A DNA stretch of 64,000 nt from Branchiostoma floridae. Lineage: Eukaryota > Chordata > Leptocardii > Amphioxiformes > Branchiostomatidae. This document shows, piece by piece, positions 58,917 through 64,000 of the stretch. The notes beneath the pieces are model-generated. The model ran no database searches, was not told the origin of the DNA, and was given only the letters and a program-made list of their open reading frames with translations. Location: NCBI RefSeq assembly GCF_000003815.2, contig NC_049982.1:23039835-23103834 (forward strand), given 5' to 3'. Position numbers and translations under genes: made by a program. Within the stretch, counting starts at the first letter, position 1; each line of letters begins with the position of its first letter.

Positions 58917-61327
58917 TCAACCGTAACGGTTGTCAGTATTTTTCTTGATGAGCTTGCACAGATCAAACTGGTAACGACGATCCCTGTAAAAACAAACAAC
59001 AGCAGAAAAACATATTCAGTGCCTTATTGTATGCTTGAGCTGCGGCTCAACATGAAGACTATAGTGCCTCAATAAATGGGAATGCTTCAACGAAATACCA
59101 GACAAACGTGCATGCGTGTATAGCCTGCTTTCTGGGATGACAAGGGGTTGGTTGATTCTGTACTTTTAGAATCTGAGAATCTGCCCTACATTATGTTATC
59201 GTGTATCAAAAAAACGACCCCGGGCCTGGCGTATCGGCATGCTTGCCGTCCTTCTCGCTACGTTATCGTTGTCCAGTCGTCATCAGCCGATCAGATACGA
59301 CCCCCCCCCAACCCCTCAGGCACGAGAGTATGCATCGTCGCCGCATGTGTAATTCAGTAATTGGAGTTATTGAAACGTATACTATGCCTCCCTGTCCAAC
59401 GAACCTCTTCCCTGTGCTGACGTCACTATGGATCCCCCGCATAAAGTAGCCAGATGGGGAGGAGAACTTCAAGTTGTCATTCCACTCGTTGCTTGCAATG
59501 GTTGTCAGGCAGTTGTACGCGAGGTAGGAACCGGGCCTACAACACTTCACCTTCCATCGCCTGTCGTTTTTGTCATCCCGGAAAGGGCTAGAAAAAAAAT
59601 CGAAGATCTCATACCTCCGAGAAATATCAGGAGTTTTGGATTATTGGATAACAGGAGTTTTGCCAATATATTGGTGCCATAGTTCTAGCCATTACACATG
59701 CTAGTATTCCTCTCCTTCCCTTAATTCATATCATCATCCCAGCTATTTCCTTCCCTCCCACAAGGGGACATTCTGAGACTGGCCTGCTGTCAATGAACTA
59801 TTACACCACACTTCTTTCAGGAAATGCTGGTGTACCTGGAAAATACTGCTAGAGGCACCAAATCATATTTTTGCAATATTGGTAACTAGTCACATGTCAC
59901 AATTCATACAAAACCATCGGAAGTATAGGTGCAAACACACAACCAAAAGCAATACCCCCGCTGGAGGTAAACCTCACAAACCAACCACGTGCACAAACCT
60001 GTAAAACCCGGTAACGAGGCTGTTGAACGGACACTGGAAAGCCACGATCCCCCCGAAGTCGTTGATGTAAGGCGACCAGAAGCACTCATCCAACTCTACA
60101 CCCGTTACAGCCTTACAGTCAAACGCCCAGGCACGGTCGGACGGGGAACTACAGTTGTAGCTGCTGGTAACTGATGAGATGACCTGATTTTCACATTCGA
60201 ATGTGACGGGATCACTGCGAGAGAAAACCCAAAGTTCATAACAAACTGAACTCGGTAGAGGAGGTCATCTATCCCACGTTAGTGAGTAAAAACACTGAAG
60301 GAAACGCACTGCCAGACCTGATTATAACAAACATGAAGGACAGATACGAGCAGCCCTCCATCCTGCCTCCGCTGGGTCTCAGTGAACATTCTGTGTTCTC
60401 TGGACCCCAAGTCGCAACATACCGGTGTTATATAGATACAGATAAAGTTGACCGGAGGTTGGGCTTACTTATCAAATATTATATTATTGTCGGTTAATCT
60501 GAGCTGCAGGATGACACAGAAAAGGAAGACACTACAATTTTGAAGTGTAGTCATTACCAATTGGTTCTAGCTTATACACTTAAAATAAATCTGTATCAAA
60601 TTTATTGGTACATGAAACTTCGGAAACTTCGAAAGTCTCACGAACAAATATCCTGTACGTCAGTAAGCAGGTTGTAACACAAACATTCATTATTTTAGAC
60701 CACAATACATAGAAATCAGGTAAAAGATAGCCCCATGGACTTCTTAAGGCCATGGAGGTAGTAGGTTTATACACTGTGTCATGGGCATGATTTTGGAAGG
60801 CAGAGCTCAACCCTTTTTATTACACTGCATTTTACAGGTACCCATATTTACACCTGGGTAGGAACTCGTGTCTCCTAAGGGCACAACGTCAACGTCCATG
60901 TATCAATGCCAATTGCAAGAACCGAACCTTTTATCTCTCGATCTCGAGTACGTAGCCCGTTTTCCATTCGCATGAGTACAGCAATTAGCATGAGTGCAGT
61001 AATTACACATCTTCTTTTAAATCTTTTAAAGACCGAAAGCAACTTTCTTCTTTGAAAAAAAAAAAAAAACAACAAAAAAAAAACAGACAAACAACTACTT
61101 TGCGCTCACCCGAATTCAGTCTCTTTACCAGTCGTGTTACAGGTTGGGGTCGGGGCCGTGGTGGTAACATCTAGGCCGACGTTTTGGCGACTGACGTTGG
61201 TTGTTGCTTCCACTGCATGGCGGCGGTCCCGATCCTGGCTCGACAGAACTTCTTCGCCTACCCTCAAGGTTGACGGGGCCGCATTTGTGACGGCAAGAAG
61301 GATCATCATACTAAATGCAAGCAACAT
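58917..61327 (-). CDS. Dermatopontin-like protein, copy B, 227 aa
   Basis: Complete tandem paralogue. Exons: 61110-61327, 59999-60214, 59405-59587, 58917-58983. GT-AG borders, phases agree (684 nt). Signal peptide MLLAFSMMILLAVTNAA, then a Thr/Asn-rich stretch with NVS and NTT sequons ending KETEFG. The mature part has CENQVISSVTSSYNCSSPSD, AWAFDCK, FWSPYINDFGG, DRRWKVKCC, NCLTTIASNEWND, YFMRGIHSD and DRRYQFDLCK. The pattern of Cys and D-R-x-(W/Y) motifs is that of dermatopontin, and the length is close to the vertebrate protein plus an extra N-terminal stretch. Exon sizes equal those of copy A except for small indels in exons 2 and 4. Confidence 0.93.
60309..60419 (+). pseudogene. LINE endonuclease fragment, copy-B intron 1
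   Basis: Reads LPDLIITNMKDRYEQPS, then LPPLGLSEHSVF on the plus strand. This is the counterpart of 53791-53900 at the same place in the paralogous intron. Confidence 0.75.
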
Positions 61328-61369
61328 CGTGATGCAAGTCTTTTATGCAATATGTTAGCTGAGCGACGC

Positions 61370-61628
61370 TATGGCAAGAAATTGTCTTAATGACAGAATC
61401 GACAGAACCCTGTTCTAGCTGCAGCTGTCTGCCTGTTTGTTCTTCGCACAATGGCAGGATGTCAGCAAAGAAGGCCAACATTTCAGTGGTTATTTTGAGA
61501 CTGTGCAGGACTGGCCGCTTGTGATAACGAAAAAAAAATCCTCACACATCCGCACTGCTTTGTTTTTGTTGGCATTTTATTGGCAATGGTCATGGTAAAT
61601 GGGCATTGGGTTTGAGTCGTCAATATCT
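61370..61628 (-). promoter_or_regulatory. Duplicated 5' flank of dermatopontin copy B
   Basis: Aligns along its length with the copy-A flank at about 55015-55262 (for example GGCAGGATGTCAGCAAAGAA and TTCAGTGGTTATTTTGAGAC). The duplication therefore included the promoter. No TATA box is clearly placed. Confidence 0.55.
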
Positions 61629-61961
61629 TAAGGTGGGTTCACACGTGCGTATATATTCAAGTCCGGACGCATTTACATTTTGCCATACACAGTCGTACGC
61701 ACAGCGTACTTACTACTCAGAATACGTACTCGTACCTCATATGCAGCTATTTACAGCAAAGAAAATAGTGTGGCGAACTTCATATGCAAATCATACGCAC
61801 CTCATACGAAACGGATAAGCTAAAGTCGCAATTCACACGCTAGATGCATGTGACGTATGATTTCTTTTATTAAAAATACAAATGTTTGGCGTAGTGTATT
61901 GACAGAATTTCATACGGCCCCATACGGACTTGAAATATTTGCACGTGTGAATTTACCCATA
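61629..61961. mobile_element. MITE inserted in the copy-B promoter flank
   Basis: Inverted ends GGTGGGTTCACACGTGC and (complement of right) TGGGTAAATTCACACGTGC, with TA on both sides. The interior repeats CATACG/CGTATG motifs. The corresponding place in copy A (about 55262) lacks it. Confidence 0.6.
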
Positions 61962-62047
61962 CTAGCATGTAAAAACTTCTCCGCTTGAAGTGTGGTCCAC
62001 AAAATTTTAGCATCTCTTCTCCCAACCGGATGGTTTATCAACACAAA

Positions 62048-64000
62048 TTAGGTGCGGGTGCGGCAAGGTTTGCAAGAACGAGAGAGGGTTAAAAATCCAC
62101 CAGGGCAAGATGGGGTGCCTGAAAACTCAAAGTCTTGAGCAACGCACGAGAACTTTTGATCTTGGTGAGACGGTGGAGGTCCCAAGGCAGGACGATAACC
62201 ACAGCCCTAGGGACCACCAAGCAAGAGACAGAGAGCAGCCAGACACCCAGGGGACAGAGCCAATCCCCGAGGAGAGAGAGAGAATTGAGGAACCCAGTCA
62301 AGAGATAGGAGGGCCAGAAAGACCGGTAGAATCAGAGAGAGGAAGACAGGAGCCTAGGAAGAGCCAGATAAAATGGCCCCCGAGTAATGCTGATAAAGTA
62401 TGGGAACAACTGGATGACGACTTGGAGGGCATCCTTGAAAGTGTCCTTGCGGGAAGCGCGGAGAGGAAGATTGAGGCTATGGCGGGAATGGTCTATAGCG
62501 TAGGATTGGAACGGTTTGGCGAGAAGCCGTCAGGAGGTGGTAGGAAGACATCAGAGCAACCAAATAGAAGAGAGAGGGAAAGACGGCAGATAAGAAAGGA
62601 CCTGAAGGCCCTGCGTAAAAGATGGAAGAGGGCAAAGCGATCAGAGAAAGAGGCCCTGAGCAGACTAAGGGAGGATCTGAGAATTAGACTGAATAGTCTC
62701 AGCAAAGCAGAAAGAACCAGGAAATAGAGGAAGGAGCGAGAAAGGAGACGAGCAGCATTTATTTCCAATCCCTTTAGATTCACCAAAAGGATGCTAGGGA
62801 TAAAGACTAGTTGGAAGCTGACCTGCAGCGTGGAGGAGGTTGAAGATTACCTCAGGATGACTCACGGAGATAACAACAGAGAGGCAGATATAGGGGACTT
62901 AGAAGAGCTACAGGACACCCAGCTGCCAACGCAGGAAATGGACTGTAGTGAGATAAAGTTGGCAGAAGTCAGGGCTATAATAAGGAAGGCGAGAGCAGGT
63001 TCAGCCCCAGGCCCCAGTGGAATCACGTACCAGGTGTACAAGAAGTGCCCCAAACTGACGATACGTCTCTGGAAGCTAATAAGGGTACTGTGGAGAAAGA
63101 GGAAAGTACCTAACAGTTGGAAGAGGGCGGAAGGAGTCTTCTGTCCAAAGCAAGAGAATGCAGAGTCGATAGGCCAATTCAGAACAATTTCGCTATTGTC
63201 CTTAGAGGGAAAAGTGTTCCTTGCAATTATCGCAAAACGGCTCCTGAACTACATGATGGGGAACCATTACATTAATACATCCATACAGAAGGGAGGAGTG
63301 CCAGGCTTTTCAGGATGCCTGGAGCACACAAGCATGCTGACCCAGATGATAGAGGAAGCCAGAGCAGGGAAGAAGGACCTGGCAATTGTGTGGTTAGATC
63401 TGGAAAACGCTTATGGATCCGTCCCCCACCAGCTAATAAAGACAGCGCTAGCCAAGTACCACATACCAGACCAAGCAAGGGAAGTAATTACCCAGTACTT
63501 AGATGGCCTGCAAATCAGATTCACCGTGAATGGCATGACTACAGCTTGGCAGAATCTAGAGAGAGGAATAGTGACCGGCTGCACTATATCTGTTATTCTT
63601 TTTGTGGCAGCGATGAATCTGCTGATCGAACCGTCGACGAGGCAGAGTCGAGGACCAAAGACAAGATCAGGCGTAAGACAGCCACCAATAGTAGCGTTCA
63701 TGGATGACCTGACCCTCTCAACAGAAAGTGCGCTGGGGGCAAGGTATATGCTGAGAAACCTTGAGAAAGCAGCAACATGGGCCAGAATGAGGTTCAAGGC
63801 AAAGAAGTGCCGTAAGCTAGTGCTCAGGAAAGGAAAGCTGTGCGACAAACTGCAGCTGGAAATCCAGGGAGAGAAGATCCCTTCTGTGTCTGACCAACCA
63901 GTAAAGAGCTTGGGGAAGAAATTTGATAAGACACTTGGAGATGTGCAGAATGTAAAGGAGTTTAGAAAGCAGGCAGAGGAAGGGCTAAGGAAGATAGAAG
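62048..64000 (+). mobile_element. HERO/R2-like non-LTR retrotransposon, runs off the window
   Basis: A single frame encodes a C2HC finger (CGCGKVCKNERGLKIHQGKM then GC, at about 62053-62115), a charged linker, and a reverse transcriptase with APGPSGITYQVYKKCP, FRTISLLSLEGK, QKGGVPGFSGCLEHTS, motif A WLDLENAYGS and motif C FMDDL (at about 63700). The KNxRGLKIHQ finger plus this RT type fits the R2/HERO group, which uses a restriction-like endonuclease; that domain would lie beyond the window. One in-frame TAG (62725-62727) interrupts the frame between linker and RT; otherwise it is open to the end. The 5' border is put near 62048, where similarity to the copy-A flank stops. Confidence 0.85.

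Overview
The window reads as a chordate-grade animal nuclear genome, most likely amphioxus (Branchiostoma) or a close invertebrate deuterostome. The genes have many short exons with GT-AG introns and clear orthologues of vertebrate single-copy genes. The introns are full of short inverted-repeat elements, and a HERO/R2-type retrotransposon lies at the right edge. The genus is an inference from overall character, not from a diagnostic sequence.

Layout: (1) 150-1507 (+), the last three exons of a coiled-coil protein that I cannot name. (2) 3202-19560 (-), a complete ALMS1 (Alstrom syndrome protein) orthologue. I assembled 14 coding exons whose phases all agree (2,858 codons plus stop) and one upstream non-coding exon. 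(3) 19870-26980 (+), an MCM9 helicase orthologue, 11 coding exons, 678 aa, ending soon after the AAA+ core. ALMS1 and MCM9 are head to head across a short interval holding two perfect CRE palindromes, a GCCGCCAT site and an E2F-type site. (4) 29954-38145 (-), a BNIP3/NIX mitophagy receptor, 7 constitutive coding exons plus a candidate 48-bp cassette exon, with a long 3'UTR running to about 27.83 kb. (5) 39432-49568 (+), a secreted protein of 683 aa with a tectonin/PLL-like beta-propeller, an Ig-like segment and an unrecognised cysteine-containing C-terminus. (6) Two dermatopontin genes on the minus strand, copy A (51741-54928, interrupted by a 100-N assembly gap) and copy B (58917-61327), forming a tandem duplication that carries the same intronic LINE fragment. 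(7) From about 62050 to the end, a HERO/R2-like non-LTR retrotransposon (C2HC finger plus reverse transcriptase) with one in-frame TAG.

Gene order is strictly alternating (+ - + - + -): each pair converges at its 3' ends and diverges at its promoters. I see no functional pathway linking the neighbours. ALMS1 (basal body), MCM9 (homologous recombination and mismatch repair), BNIP3 (mitophagy) and dermatopontin (extracellular matrix) appear to be neighbours by chance.

Several mobile elements can be delimited exactly by terminal inverted repeats (TIRs) and target-site duplications (TSDs): a hAT-type element in BNIP3 that carries a promoter-like motif cluster (32848-34100), a PIF/Harbinger-like element nested in an older repeat (40827-42302), a pogo-like MITE (50921-51386), a GCGCTC-rich TIR element (56157-57256), a TTAA-flanked mini-element (57616-57723) and a MITE present only in the copy-B dermatopontin promoter flank. 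Two perfect intronic hairpins (43899-44000 and 47266-47320) are also present. No CRISPR array, rRNA or convincing functional tRNA was seen.
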